From Ficedula albicollis (taxonomy: Eukaryota > Chordata > Aves > Passeriformes > Muscicapidae), in the NCBI RefSeq assembly GCF_000247815.1, contig NC_021684.1, positions 11,577,162 to 11,641,161 on the forward strand: a DNA stretch of 64,000 nt, in the 5' to 3' direction. A program made the position numbers and the translations under genes. Positions 13,906-28,137 of the stretch are shown here, piece after piece; within the stretch, counting starts at the first letter, position 1; each line of letters starts with the position of its first letter. The notes beneath the pieces were generated by a model. That model worked only from the letters and a program-made list of their open reading frames with translations. It was not told where the DNA came from and did no database searches.

Positions 13906-15414
13906 TAAGCAGCTGAATAAGAATTTTAGTGAACTGGAGGCTTGCTTCTGAGCCCGCTGCCCGCAGCGAGGGGTCACCTCACATAAGGCAGCAGCTAAAC
14001 CTCCCTTCCTTGTTTGATCTGAGGATACCTGAGATGCCCTATGCTCTTTCTAAATATGCTCCCATCAGAACATCTCAGAGCTCATCTTCCATCTCTGCCC
14101 AGTCCCAAATTAAGTATTTGTCAATGTTCTCCACCAGCTCTCCCAGGGGAGTTTCAGCTAACACGCTGTTGGGAAAGTTTCTCATTTGCAAGCTGGAGGG
14201 AAGGAGAGAAGAGCCCCCAGCATTGTACATCACAGAGGGGTGACACCCCCTGCTCTGGACCCATGGGACATCTTCCTTGCAGGAAATTGAAAAATAACCC
14301 TGCAGCCTGATTTGAAAGAGCTCTGGCACCTTGGGGCTCTGCACAGCTGTGAAGGCACTCACCTGGGATGGGGTCTCTTCTCAGCAAAGGATAAACTCAT
14401 TTTCCAGGGAATATTTACCCATCTCGTTTCACTCTAGTACAGCATAAAAAGTGTTGCTGAAACCTCATTTTGAAGATTCCTTTTGGATTTCCATCAACTT
14501 TACCTGAGGTCCCTCAGGAGCTCCTGCCTACTAAGAGTTAATAGCATGTGTGAGGGCTGCTCTGAGCCAGGGGGGAGAACAGGGGAAGCAACTCGCTTTG
14601 GTCTCCACCCGAGGGGTCAGGGAGGCTAAAGGAAGCAGCTGTTTTACCTGTGGCTTTTCATTTTTCTCCCCACGTTTGAAGCAGTGAGTCTGTGATTTCC
14701 TCTGAGTCCAGCCAAATGCTGGCTTTGAGTGACAAACCCTGCAAAGAACAGCAAGGTCATGGAATGTTTTTGCAGTTGTCAGCCTTAAGCCAGAGCAAAA
14801 TCAGTGAGGCAGCTGCAACCTCTTGGCCCTGGGGCTACCCAAACTCCAGCATCCTTTCCTCTTCCGAGGTGGAAGGCTTGCATTGGCTCTGCTGGCTGTG
14901 CTGACTGCACAGCCTGTCTGATCTGCCTTGGCATTTCGGGAATCCTGCCATGTACGGTCCCTGCAAGGCTCCATGGGCAGAGCAGCTCCTCATCTCCCTG
15001 TCCTCAGAGTGGATATCCTGTCAGTGCCACAGCTGCCTCTTCCACTCATCCTTTGACCAGTGCCATCACGATGGCCGTGGTTGCCATTGTGGTTGGTCAC
15101 CAAATAATCTGTTGTCTCCTCTTAGAGGCTTCCAGTCTTCTCCAGGTTAAGCCAGAGGTTTGGGACTATGAGCTGAGTTCTAGCTCTCTTTGTGAAACTC
15201 TGCACAATGTAAACACTTAGTTGTGCAAGTGGTGATGTGCACAGCAGCTGGCAAGGCTGCCAGCAGCCCTGTGTGGATGAACCTGCTGCTGTAGCTGGAG
15301 GACAGCACAGCAAGAATGGGATTCAGCTCAGGGGCTTAGCCAAGTGCAATACACAATGTTTACATGGGCACATTGGTACTAAGCTGGGAAGAAATATCAG
15401 GCTTTGTGCTATTG
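13906..15414. other. Non-coding stretch, nothing recognised
   Basis: GC is somewhat higher than the surroundings between about 14500 and 15100. Open frames such as 13929-14243 and 14804-15220 have no recognisable domain. No mobile element was identified. Confidence 0.5.
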
Positions 15415-15461
15415 TGCTTCTCTAATCATTAGGTTTGAATTATGCTTCTCTAATCATTAGG
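15415..15461 (+). repeat. Two-copy tandem duplication, 28-bp period
   Basis: TGCTTCTCTAATCATTAGG (19 bp) occurs at 15415-15433 and again at 15443-15461, separated by 9 bp. The identical copies suggest a recent local duplication or replication slippage. Confidence 0.85.
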
Positions 15462-15918
15462 CTACTCTGCAAGCCCTTAATGCATGGGGAATTTCAAAGC
15501 AAGCCCTGGAAATAAACCAAGGGAATATCCTCTAGATCTTGATTATTAACTGACTGCTCTTCCTAAATACTTAAGCCTAATGGTCATTTAAAGTCACTGA
15601 TTATTCCTGATTGACTATAAGCTTGCCTAGGATGTGATTCAGGACCCCAAGAGAGGCCAGGTAAAACTAATCGAAGCAAATACTTTTTTGTACAAATACT
15701 AAACACTGTAGCAAGGCCAGAACATAAATGGAGTCCGTGCATGAATTTCAGAGAGAAAATTCAGAGAGAATTATGCAATTCTGTCCTCCTAGAGTCAGGA
15801 ATATTCATTAATTCTCTGAGTCAGGGTTAAGGAAGGCTACCTGAAACCTCACAAAAAAACTCTGCAAAACATCTTTCTTTACAGATCTTTTGTCTTGGAT
15901 TCTACTGTTTTTTCTTTC

Positions 15919-16882
<964 letters not shown>

Positions 16883-16896
16883 GTGTGTGTGTGTGT
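16883..16896 (+). repeat. Short (GT)7 microsatellite
   Basis: Seven GT units directly follow the T tract. Confidence 0.85.
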
Positions 16897-17937
16897 TTGT
16901 TTCCCTTTTCTCATTGATTTATGTCTATCAAGATAAATTACCAGCAATTGCAGCCTTGGTTTCATCCATCTAGTCTTTGCTGTTCATTACTCCTGGTAAA
17001 ATCCCAGATAGGTAGATGTATCCAGAGCAGAAGGACCAGGCAGCTGCTGCACTCTTTCACCAGTTATTTGCTAATCAACATTTTCCAAAGGGATTAGGAT
17101 TCTGGGTGCTCCAACATCAATGAAAGGTCTTGCATAGCTACATGATGCTCCCAGAAATTGAGCTCCTTCCCAGGGGCTTCACTGCGAACCAGAGTTTAGA
17201 AAATTATTCTGAAAGGCTTTGCCCAGGAAGACTTAATAAACAATTAATTTGCTTTCACTGCTGAGACCACAACATGCGTGCTTTTGCCTGTTATCTATGA
17301 GAGACAAGGAGAAATGGAGAGAAAATATACTTCCCTGGTTCTTTAATGATCTCATTAATTGGCTTCTGAGTTTATTTGTCTAAGAGTTTGATTTTCCAGG
17401 TCTATGTGAACAGGACATCAGAGTGAGTTTTTTCATCCTTATTCAGAGAAATGTGTGCAGCAGAATGGAGGGAGTGTGGCATAAATGTCCACCCACAGCA
17501 CTTCTGAATGCAATCTGAGTTTCACCACTGTTTTTCTGGAGCACCTTGTAGACCCTGTTACCTCTCTGTATGAGTAGCAAAAGACACCAATTACAACTCA
17601 AGAGTCTCTCACTGTGTCCATGGTTGTGAAGTCTCCTAAATGATGGTGTGCAAAGAGCTCAGAGGGCCTGAATACTGGAGGCATGGAGAGCACTGGCCAT
17701 GTGGTACTTATTAAGAAAGTCAGAGAAAGATTCTGCTTAGTGCTCATTTGTACCAGCTGAGATGAAGACAGGCAAGCTGACTGGAGCTGTGCACTGAGCC
17801 ACGAAAGTGCTGTGGCCTCTGAGGAAATGCTGGGAGCCCTGGGATAGTTCGTACCATGGAGGAGACAGGCTGGCTATGCTCAGATATATTAAGGGATGTT
17901 CTGAGGAAGAGCACACATCAAACACTCTCATTAGTAA
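16897..17937. other. Non-coding stretch, nothing recognised
   Basis: No open frame above about 65 codons, no repeat family and no RNA gene were recognised. Confidence 0.55.
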
Positions 17938-18075
17938 AATGACAGAAAATGCTGTTATGGCTTGAGGCTGCAGCAGGGAACGTTTAGTATAAATATTAGG
18001 AAAAAAACCTCATCGTTCCAAGAAGAGTTACAGCAATTGGAACAAACTATCAGGGGACACTGTGGAATCTCTTCT
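17938..18075 (+). mobile_element. CR1 LINE fragment (near 3' end)
   Basis: The stretch contains GCTGCAGCAGGGAACGTTTAG, then AATATTAGGAAAAAAACCTC, then CAATTGGAACAAACTATCAGGGGACACTGTGGAATCTC, read in pieces. This is the order found near the 3' end of sense CR1: GCTGC..CAGGGGAGGTTTAG, ATATTAGGAAAAATTTCTTC, CATTGGAACAGGCTGCCCAGGGAAGTGGTGGAGTC. The terminal octamer-type CR1 tail is missing, so this is a truncated relic. Confidence 0.75.
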
Positions 18076-19769
18076 AAGCTTCCAGCCATTGCTCTGGGAA
18101 GAATAAATAAATCCCAGTCCATGACAGTAGTTGGGGTGGTCTGCATGGTCCCCAGCACTCCCTTCAGCCTCAAACAATCCTCTCAATGGGAGGGATGGCT
18201 TGTTCAGAGAGCCTGCAGCCTGGATAATGCACTGACTGCTCTTTCAATTATACATGGCTCTCCAGGGCAGGGCCCGTGTTTCTCCCTGCCTTTGGAATGC
18301 ACCCAGAACATATTAGGCAGCAGCACAACATAAATAATAACAACCCACTGTCCCCATCTCAGCAGTGGAACAGCCGCTCTCTTCAGCCCCCCTCCTGTGC
18401 TGTGAGCTGCAAGGCCAGACAGTAGCCCACTCCTGCTGAGCAGCCATTCAAGAGCCAGCCCCAAGGCAGGATCCATGGCCACGGCACATGACACACGGAG
18501 TTGGTGTCAGTACAGCTCTGGCAGCTCTCCACCCTCTTCCCCTTCCATCTTCTCGGGCAGGTAGGAGCTCCATGGACAGGACTGGCTCTTTCCTTGAGTA
18601 GCTGACCTGGGAGGTATGCTGTTCTGCCTGGCAGAGGCTGTGCTGGAGAGGGTGGAATGGTCAGGGGTTAGACTGCACAAACTTCCTCACCTGGCCTGCA
18701 GCAGTGGGAGGACGGGGATGCAGCTGCTGAGGGTGGGATCAGTGGTTCGTGGAGCAGACAGGCCTGGGAGAGGCCATACTACAGCTTTTGGCATAGTGCT
18801 AATTATTGCTGCAGAGCTATTGTAGGTATTGCTGTCACTGTAATGCTGCCACCTGCTCTACAGGAGCTGTCCTCTGCAGCAGGCTGAATTGTACTGAATA
18901 AATTTGAGCTTCTCCTGCTAAAGCACCTCCCTTCCTGCCAGACTGCGGGGTTTTGGAAAGAGGCAGGATAGCATCTGAAGCCAGTTTCTCTCATTCACAC
19001 CAAGCAGGAGCAGAGCAGCCAGCTGAGAACCTGGGAGGGTGCCAAGAGAGAGCATCCCCGGAGTTCCCAGCTCTCTCCTGCAGTTGCTGCACAGATGAAA
19101 AGGTGGGTTTTGCAGCACTGCAAAGTCCCTTTGGCCCCATCAGCTTGGACTGATGTTCTCTTTGTTCTGCTCCGTGAAGGGGCTGTGTTTCCTGCAGTAA
19201 GCAGTCCCCCAGCAGGCTGCTACCCTCTCCGTGCTACAAAGGAAAGTAAGCCTGGGAGCTGATCTGGCAGTGGAGGAAAGGAAGACTGAGAAGACACAGA
19301 CACCCCCAGTCACTGCCAACTACACCTCTTTGGATATAGGACCTAGAAGTACTAATATACAACATCTCCTTTTTATTTTTCATTCATTTGCTGTAACATT
19401 TGAGCAGAAAACAATCAGCTGGGAGGCATGCAGAAATCCCTCTCCAGTTACCAGGTTTTATCAGGTGTTCAGGATGCCACATGTCTAGCTGTGTTGCTCC
19501 AGCATGTGTTCCCAAACTGGAAGCAGAGCAGAGAACTCTGCAGTTTTTTGGCACTACACTCCTGCTGCAGAGTGTCTGCAGATTTATAGAGCTATAGCAA
19601 TAGTGTTGGCCACAAAACAATACTGGCTACAGGACACACTTATGATACCTAAATAAGAGCAGCTTCAAGCCAGAGAGAACATTCCCAGGGATGTCAGTAG
19701 AATCAAATTTCATAGTTGGAGGGTGTAGAATGACTTACAGCTTCTGACTCGGGTGCCAGCAGATAATTT
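18076..19769. other. Non-coding stretch, nothing recognised
   Basis: Mixed sequence with a mild GC rise at 18360-18760. Short open frames have no recognisable domain, and no further CR1 sequence could be followed. Confidence 0.5.
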
Positions 19770-19995
19770 TTAAAAACATAGGTTTACAAAGTGCTGTGCA
19801 AACATGGCCCCTCCTGCAGGGATGGATAGCTGGACAATGGCTTTATGCTCAAAATGGAGATGATATCCCAGAGGAGAAGGTTCAGAGACATTAATTCATT
19901 TTCTCAGTGATACCAGAAAGATACTTTGAGTTCAGTGGCCACCATAGTAGAGCTTCATCCCCAGCACTGTGCTTAGACCATAGGCCTGAGTTTCT
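19770..19995 (-). repeat. Probable MIR/CORE-like SINE or L3-tail relic
   Basis: The plus strand shows, in order, a TTTACAAAGTGCTGTGCAAAC stretch, an AAAATGGAGATGATATCCCAGAGG stretch, GGTTCAGAGACATTAATTCATTTTC, and finally GCACTGTGCTTAGACCAT. This follows the antisense order of old MIR-type SINEs: AAAGCACTTTACAAAC, ..GATGGGGAAACTGAGG, CACAGAGA..TTAAGTGACTTGCC, ..GTGCTTTAACCACTAGACCAT. Divergence is high, consistent with an ancient insertion. Confidence 0.5.
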
Positions 19996-22900
19996 TCCTG
20001 ATTTTTCCCTAGTTAACACCTGGTAGGCTCTCTTGCCTACCTTAATGAAACTACAAGACAGGAGACACTTTTGATGACATCTGTTTGATATGCCAATAAT
20101 AGACAAGTAATACTACTAATTAGAAAAAGACAAAGAACCACAATTTAATTCTGAATTAGAGCTCAGATTTAAAGACAGCATTTCCAAGATAAGAAACATT
20201 TTTCACTTTTTCACCAGAATTTCCTCAACCTAGCTGGAAATAGTACACAGGATCCTTCTGGTTTTAGCTGTAATTGTAAACCACAAAACCCCACAGAATA
20301 GTTGGCTGGGGATGAAGAGTCCTCACAGGATTTGTGAGGAAAGCCCAGAGCACACCTGAGTAGCCCAGTAGAGAGGAACCTTGGCAGCCTTGTTACCCTC
20401 ATGAGGTGCAGCTTCAGGAGGTCCTGCTTCTATTTCCCTTCTCAGGGCTGAGTTTTTCATTTGGAGGCTTGGCTTGACATCAGAAACACCACTAAATGAG
20501 GAGAGGTGGCTGTGTTGTGAAGGGTGAGTGATACTGAGAATTTACTATGTTTTTTAAATCATATTATAGTTATCTCATGGCTGGTAGCTGAATGTTTGTT
20601 AATAGTAAGTACAAAAGACTAGTAGTGAGGCCTCCAAAAGATGTTTCTTGCTACTGCACTCTACATAATTTTTATCTATAAGCATCAGAGGCGCTGTGGT
20701 TCACTCTCCAGGTTTTAATTCATTGCTGTTTTCTAGGTGATATGAATGTGAGACCATAGCATTAGTGGACATTGTTCTAGTGCTAAGTGATCCCAGCTTT
20801 TACAGCTTTCAGATATTAAAAAACCCTTTCTATTGAAATCCCTGCAAAAAGAAAGGGACCAAACTGTGTTTTGAGACAAACTGTAAAGAAGGAATGGATT
20901 CTGCTGAAGAGGCAGGTTTTGATAGGATTTTAAGGCAGTGAAGTCCTGGGACAGGCAGTTTAGGAGTGTACAGAGCCTTCAGAACTGCAAAATTCTAAGG
21001 GCAATTGCAGAAATGCTGACAAGGCATGACAAAGGTAGAGCAAATCCTGTGGCATGGAAATAGGATGAGCTGAAGTTTGGGATTGGGATGGGTTTTTTAT
21101 TGCTTTTGGAGCTGGAACATGAAATTGAGCTTTTCAAAAGTGTTTTTTTTTTTTAATTGATGTCACTTTTCACCAAAAGCTATCTGTAGTTTACTCCTGA
21201 TGTGACTAGTAGCAGAGTTAAACCAATTTTGCAAGTCTCAGACTTACTAGTCACTTCAAATGGCCACTGTCGTGGTGAAGCTTTTGGCCTGGGGTAAATT
21301 TGTTCCCTCTAGATTGACTGTGGAGATCTGCCCTGAACAGCAGATTAGTTTGTTTTCTTTTCTTTTATTCCTTTTCTCTTCTTTTTATGGTTCTGAAGGA
21401 TGCTTTGTGACAGATGTTAGAGTCCCTCTCTTGCTTATTAATATTCCCATACTACTCAGTAACATGTTTCTGCTGCTACAGTGCTGCCTGACAGCTTACA
21501 CTTGCAGTATGTCGAGCCAAAATGTGTAGAAGTCCTGTCTGGCTCTATTCCTTCCTTATGGCCTGATTCAGAGGGAGGTTAGCTTGGCAGGGGGAGGAGG
21601 AGAGAGGAATAATTATGCCCAGACAATATTTTTGGCAAGAGGCTTCTGTCTTCCTCCCATAAATACTATATAAAATGTTTGTAAGTGAGCAGGAGCAAGT
21701 TGGGTTTTTTTCATATTCAGGCATTTTCCTTTCTCTGGATCCTTTTCTGCAGTTGGGATTAAGCTGAGTGTGTTTTTCTGCTTCTCGTCAAGAGCACCAA
21801 AGACTGGTGTTTCCAAAATTAGGTGGGTGTTTTTGAGAGGCAGAACTCTGGCTGCAAAAAAACCTGACAGAGCACAGCCAGCTGACTCAGATTTTCACCT
21901 TATGCCAGGCAGAATAGAAATAGCTGAAGTATCTGGACATTTTCCAGAAATATCAACCTTTTGAGTGACAGCTTGGAGCTGAACTGCATATGGGGAGCAG
22001 GGAGGGGAGGGAAGTCAGAGCACTGCTGAGTAGAGGAGGGAAAACAAAGCAGAAAGAATAGATTCAGATGGTGCAAGAGGCGAGCTGGGAAGGGGAGCAG
22101 AGTGCAAATGAACTTTCCTCTTCTTCCTTGCTGGTGCTGGACCTGCCCACCAGTGTGAAACTCTTATCTGAGACTCTCCCCCAGAGAACTGGGTACCCAG
22201 GGCTGGGAAGATGACTCAGGGCCATCTGATCTAATTCTGGAACACTTCTCAGGTTTTCTCTCCTCAGCTTCCCAAGTCTGTCAGGGGAGGCTCACAGGCA
22301 TATATTTACCCTGGGACAAGTGCTGCTTGCCAGTCCCAGCTGTGCTTCTCTAGCAGAAATCTCCAGGCTGCTGAGCCTGGCAGTGAGGAAATACTGCTCT
22401 GACAACATGGCCCCACCTCCGGGTGCCTGGCCAGGCGAGAAAAGGAAACGTCACTGCAGCTGAGGCTGTGCCTTGCACTGATCTGTTTGTTTGGCTCTCC
22501 TGGCTCCTGGGCAGCACCTTCTGGGTTAGCTGCTGCTTCTGATGAGTCCTAAAGAGGGAGAAAGACCTTGAGGTGAGGGCTGACTTCCTTCCAAGCTGAC
22601 CTGTCTATTCCAAGAAATGGAAATTTTCCATGCTGTACAAAGCAACTGGCCCCACCTTGTTTACAGGGTCTCTTGTGTAACTCCACATGCTGGGTTTTAC
22701 AGGACACAAATAAAAAACAGGTAACAAGCTTTAATTTCCCATCTCTCTTAGCTATTGCTGTATCCACCCACATGGGGAATACCTGTTGTATAGAGCAGAC
22801 GAGAGGAGATGTAAAGGGAACAGGGCGAAATAAGAAGTGGTTTGAAGGGAGAGGTTATGAGAGAAATTTTTATAGCTTTTTTTTTACAAATTTCAGTCTT

Positions 22901-24577
22901 AATGTGCACTCTGAGACTGGGTCTTGTAATCCAACACACAGAAAAAGTATCATAGTCCTCCTTAATACAAACATATCATACGTATGTCTAATAAAGGGTG
23001 GGTATGGAAGGAAAGGGGGGAGAAGAAAAGAAGAGGGAAAATGGCTGAGTGTAAACAAATTAATGAAAAAAAGAGAGGAAATTAAGATAATTTCTTACTT
23101 AAGAGATTGCATTTGTCGTCCTCTACTTTCTACTTGAATTTTTCTGGGGAAAAAATTGCTGCTGAAACCTGTAATCTAAAAGACATTTTATCACTGCTAA
23201 ATAAATGCAGATTTATTTTTCTTTATATTTGTGAATATCAACATTAAAGTGATGCTATCACCCAGCCTGAAAAAATTTCCCATGCCAGGCTAATATTCAA
23301 GAGATTGAAAGCCATTTAAACACACAGCTAATAGAAGAGATTTCTGCCAGAGCTGAAGGTGACTAATCTGTTTTTGGTAGGTGGTGGCAGGTGGGCATGA
23401 CACCTCTCCTGAAGAACAACCAGTTCCTTCCTTGTATAAAGCAGAGGAGAAGACTGCCTGCCTTAGATTCTATAGCTGGCTGGAAACTGGAGAGCTGTGT
23501 TTATCTTTGGCTGCAAAATCCTTTTTGGCCATTGCACAGGCAGCCCATGGATTAGAGAGTTCCTTGTTCTAGCCTGGATGACTGCGAGTACCTAGAGCCT
23601 TCCATGTTTTGTCACCAACTCGGAATCTGCATGGGATAGGATGGGAGAGTAGGAATTATAGGTCAGCACTCTGACAGCTGTTTAATGGCCTGGGCAAATA
23701 GAAATGTTGGGTACATTCCAGTTTCCGAAGGGTTGTATGTCAGCCCTGCAGATCCTGCCGTCCCAAATGACACTAATTGCACCTTTTTGGCAGCCTCAGC
23801 AGAATGGACAGGGATGGGGGAAACCTTGAAGGTTAAAGTTGAGGTGTGCTGGCAGGATGTCGTGGCAGAACTGGAGTTGCTTCCTTTGCTGTAGTTATTT
23901 CTGTAGAAAGGAGTGCCCAGGCTCCTGTGCTCTGGGAGTGTCACGTTTGCTGGGTTATGAGGTGTAGGCAGGGGCTTGGTTGATGTCTTCTGTATCTGCT
24001 TTCTGGGGTGTGAAACAGTAAAATACCTGGGGCAAAGTCAGTGTAATGCTTAGGTGCAGAGACACAGGTGGGACCACTTGCTTTTGTTTTGGGGGGGCAG
24101 TGGAGTGGTGGGCCCCAGTTATAGGTGTAAGGCAGAGGTTTGCTTTACAACCCTTTAAATGCTCAGGTTAGTTTGTTCAAGGTGTGTGGTGGTAAAAGGT
24201 GGTAAAAACTCATCCATTTCCACCATGTCCTTAGCTTTGGAAGCATTCCCTCTCCTGCAGACCACAGTGCAATGCAGATTTAGTGCAGCTATACACTTAA
24301 CCTGCACAGGGAACTTCCAGGACTTGTGAGCACGTGGTAAGAGGCAATATGGACCACTAATTAAATTTAAAATGTAAAAGTTCTGATAACTGGATGGAGC
24401 AGATGATGCATATGTTCTGTTTATACCTTTGATTCAGGCGTTTCTGCTACAGAGGACTGCAGAGCTGAGATGTTGGGAAGTTGCTCGTTTGGTCATGGCA
24501 ATTTTATAAGAGGAAAGATGATGGAGGACAAAAAACTTGGGAGTATTTGTTGCATGCAGAATGAGATTGTTTTCATA
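19996..24577. other. Non-coding stretch, nothing recognised
   Basis: No exon or repeat family was identified. The open frame at 22673-23137 (154 codons) has no recognisable domain. A GC-richer patch at about 22130-22520 lacks the CpG density of an island. Confidence 0.5.
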
Positions 24578-24642
24578 ATGCAAATAGAGGCTTTCAACTG
24601 GGCAGTATGTGAAAGATATTTGTTTTCTGTTTTTATTTGCAT
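24578..24642. promoter_or_regulatory. Inverted pair of consensus octamer (POU-type) motifs
   Basis: ATGCAAAT lies at 24578-24585 and its exact reverse complement ATTTGCAT at 24635-24642, 49 bp apart. Consensus octamers are bound by POU-domain factors. Paired exact sites in an AT-rich block with an uneroded look suggest a possible enhancer, but such 8-mers also arise by chance. No conservation data are available here. Confidence 0.25.
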
Positions 24643-27401
24643 GAAACTCATGGGAAGAGTTTTCCATACTGCTTTGTCTTTCATTGGGATGGTATTTATT
24701 TTCCAAAATGATGCCATGGATGCAATAATTATCTGGGAATGCCTATACTGTGAGATGCTTGGATTTTAATCATAATCAATTGGATTCACATATAGCTTTA
24801 TTCTAGAAGTCCTTAGGCTTCAAATTTATAGCCCTTATGTGCTGTTTTGTACAAGTATGTGTAGTCATATGCTTAAATGATGAGGTTTGGTTTTACTTGG
24901 TGGGGGTTGGTTAGATGATTATTTTATGGGAATTCTGGGGGTACAAGAGGACAGGTAGTCTTCCAGGGGACAGAAAAGCTCCGTTCAGCTCTTCCATTCC
25001 TTGTGTCTGAAATTTTCAGGTTGTTGTTTACAAATTGTTTCTGCTGAAAGGAGCCATTACTTTAAAAAGTGTAAATGTTCTGCTTCAGTGTCTTCAGAAT
25101 AAAATATTACAGAAATGCTGAAACAGCTTGACATCTTTGAAACTCAGTGATGAGTTGGTCTAAATTTAGAATGAAGAACAAACAGCCTTTCCTTTCTGCT
25201 GTCCATTCCCATTTCCCCCCTAAAACAAAAAATCCAGCAACATTTCAATATGGTTAAATAACCTGAAGAGAAAACTTTTGGAGGCTTTGGACATATTTTG
25301 CACTTTAAAAAGCCATTAAACAATTGATCCTTTTAATAACATGTTTTGAGTCAATGCAAATGGCATTTCCTTTATATCTCAGTTTTGTGGACAGAAGATT
25401 TGGATAATTGCCCAGCTGTGGTCATTGTCAGGTGGAAGCGGAACACTTCAGTACAAGTTTTTCCAAGATTCAAAATTTGAATACTGTGCAACTCTGCTGC
25501 TGTGAGTGGCACCATTAAACCTGATCAAGTTTTGTAATTTTGGGCAGATGAGGGCAAGATTTTGTAGACTTGGGAGAGGAGCTTAAATGGGATTGTCTAA
25601 AAAGACATGAAATTTGACATTTCATGTCAGTTCCTTGCTTACCTTTAGAGACATGTAGAAAGTTAGTTAAGCCTCAAATACCTTCTTTTCCTATTTGTTG
25701 GCTGGAATAAAAGTGCCACACTGAAATAACTGTGGGTCCTAAAGTAAATACCTGAAGCTCCCATGTAAACTACTCTTAACATGATTTATTTTGAACTTCC
25801 AAGCTCTAAAAATATTTTTAACTCTCATCAAAAATATAATCCACTTCCTTTTTATTTTAAGATTAGGTACTTATGACAACCATGCAGTAATAAACTTTTA
25901 TGTGCAGCAAATACTAGTCAAGAAAACACTCTGCTATAGAACAGCTCCACAATAGAAAGCCAGTTCATATAAAAAGTGGCATCTCAGTGATGAAGTGTAA
26001 ACACCTTAGGAAGGAGGCAAATATATTGTTGGTTTTGGCCATAGCATGACTATTAGTAGTAGTATACCTTTTAAAATAATTGTAATATGTTTTGGTGCCT
26101 GAGGGGGTGCAGGGAAAGCTCACTGAAACATTGTCCTTCAGGGACTTCTTCTTTTCCAATCATCTCTGTCCTCCTTTAATGATTGTCCAGCTCTTTCAAT
26201 GCTGTCATGGTGCTCTATTACTTTTTCCTCTATCATGTTTGTCCCAGTGACACTTGTGATCTGCCACAGGGCTCCAAATCCAGCACACTTAACGTGAGTC
26301 CCCTCAGAGTCACGCTGTGCACGGGGCAGTGGGGTTTGATGGATATGCTGCTGTGAAACAAAATCTACCCACGCCTCAAAATAATGGTCATAATTATTTG
26401 TGGTGGCAATTTCCCACACCATACGATTCTCTTCCTCACCATAATAAACATCTTGAACCTCAGATTGGGGTTTTATTTTATCATGTCAACAGTTCTGAGC
26501 CATAAAAGTGAGGAGGTGCCAAAATCTTGCACAGCAGAAGATCCTAATGTTCCCATCTAATGTGACACTTAGGCTCAACATGCTGAGCTTGTGGTGGTTT
26601 GCCTCACGTAAAGAATTGTTTTCTACTAAATGGGGACCAGAGGAGAAGGCTGTGCTGTCTGTCACTGACAAAATGCTGTCAGATGCCTCCTGGCTCTTGG
26701 TGCAAGTTGACGTCAAAACAGTAAATATTCCAGTGAGATGGGGACATGAGCACAGAGAAAAGAATTCAGGGGGTGGGAGTGAAGGTCTTCCAGGTTTGGA
26801 GCAGGCTTTTTTTAATTTTTACATGGAATACAGGCAGTGCCTGATAGCAAAAATTTTGACAGAAGCAGTAGGGAGGTGTCCTGTTGTGGTGCTGCCTGTA
26901 GCTGTGCTGGAGGACTACATCCAGGTTATCCCTCACCTCCTTCCTTGCCAGCGTGCTCCACCATGGAGCTGAGATTGAAATGGCAATTCTAGAGTGAATT
27001 CAGCAGCAGCTGCTGAGACTTCCAGCCCTGGGGAGCCCAGAATCACGGCTGTGTAAGGCAGGGCCAGTTCACCAGCTGGGCTGGTGGGTAGGTGCAGTCT
27101 TCTGGGTCCTGCTGAGAGAGCCACAGTCATGTTCCTTGCAGGTAACTCACTGTGGCTGCTGTACTTGGTGGTACAAATACACCTGGCAGAGTCATCTCAA
27201 GACTTGGAATCCATTTTCTAAGAAAATAAATTTAGAAAGGATCATTCTAACATCAATAAAAGCAAGGAGCAATGCCAGTGATGGGGGAAATAGCTGGTCC
27301 CACCTGTGCTGGTGGCGCTCCCAGCAGACTCAGGCACACAGGCTGTGCATGGCAGGGATGGCTCCCTGTGTTTCCAGGCCAAATTATAGCCTGTTACACA
27401 C
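24643..27401. other. Non-coding stretch, nothing recognised
   Basis: AT-rich up to about 26100, then more mixed. The open frame at 26508-26972 (154 codons) has no recognisable domain. No repeat family was identified before the LTR begins. Confidence 0.5.
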
Positions 27402-27469
27402 TGTTGGAGTTAATAAGTTGGGGAATTTTTAAAAATTTTTAGGGAGGAATTAGAGTGTAGGGATTGAAT

Positions 27470-27585
27470 TAAAGTTTTTAGATGAATTGAAGTATATTAA
27501 GCTACTTACATATAAAGTAAAAGTTTAAGTTCAAGTTTTAGTGTAAGTTTAAGTTTTAGGGTAAGTAAGTGAGTTACTAAGTAAG
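27470..27585 (+). repeat. Degenerate AAGTTT-type expansion inside the LTR U3
   Basis: This AT-rich stretch is built from repeated variants of AAGTTT, TAAGTT and TTTAG. The corresponding place in the second LTR copy has a direct join from ATTGAAT to AAGTTTTAGG. About 110 bp here are therefore extra to copy 1, probably local tandem expansion or a sub-family difference. Confidence 0.6.
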
Positions 27586-28131
27586 TTTTAGTATGAGTTC
27601 TAATGTTTTTAGTAAGTAAAAGGTTTAGATACCAAAATAGAAGTGTGAGTTCTAGTGAAGGTTGAAAAACATACTGATGTTTTCAGTAGAGGCTCCAAGA
27701 CTGTAGCTGTAGACAGTGCTTAGACATAATAGAGCTATAATAAAAATATTGATTATATTTTTCAGATAAAGTAAGTCGTATGTGCAGTCTATACCTAACC
27801 TAGTGTGTTAAGAAACTAGAATTCTGATAGGTTAAGAAGTGGTGGTCTGAGTTTGTGCCTTAGCTTGTTGGGAAGATTCTATACAAAAGCATGCACTGGG
27901 GAGAGTTGGTGCTTTCTACCATCACCTTTTCTGCTTTTTCTGCCATTCCTTTTTTTGCTTTTGCTCACCATCAACTTCAACACCCGAGAAGAAAATAAGA
28001 GCTGCCACAGCATCATCAGCCCCACCGGGAACTCAAAGAGCAGCTTCTGCTTCTATTTGAAACTCTAAACTAAAACTTAGCATAAACTTTGATGTCTGTG
28101 ACTGTGCCTTTTGAGACTGATGTGCTTCTGC

Positions 28132-28137
28132 AATAAA
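28132..28137 (+). terminator. Polyadenylation signal of LTR copy 1
   Basis: AATAAA lies about 250 bp after the TATA-like site and 53 bp before the LTR end, as expected at the R/U5 border. Confidence 0.45.

Noticed and set aside
22673..23137. 154-codon plus-strand frame
   Set aside because: Lys/Arg-rich end reflects a purine-rich tract; no domain found.
26508..26972. 154-codon plus-strand frame
   Set aside because: No domain or splice support; consistent with chance.
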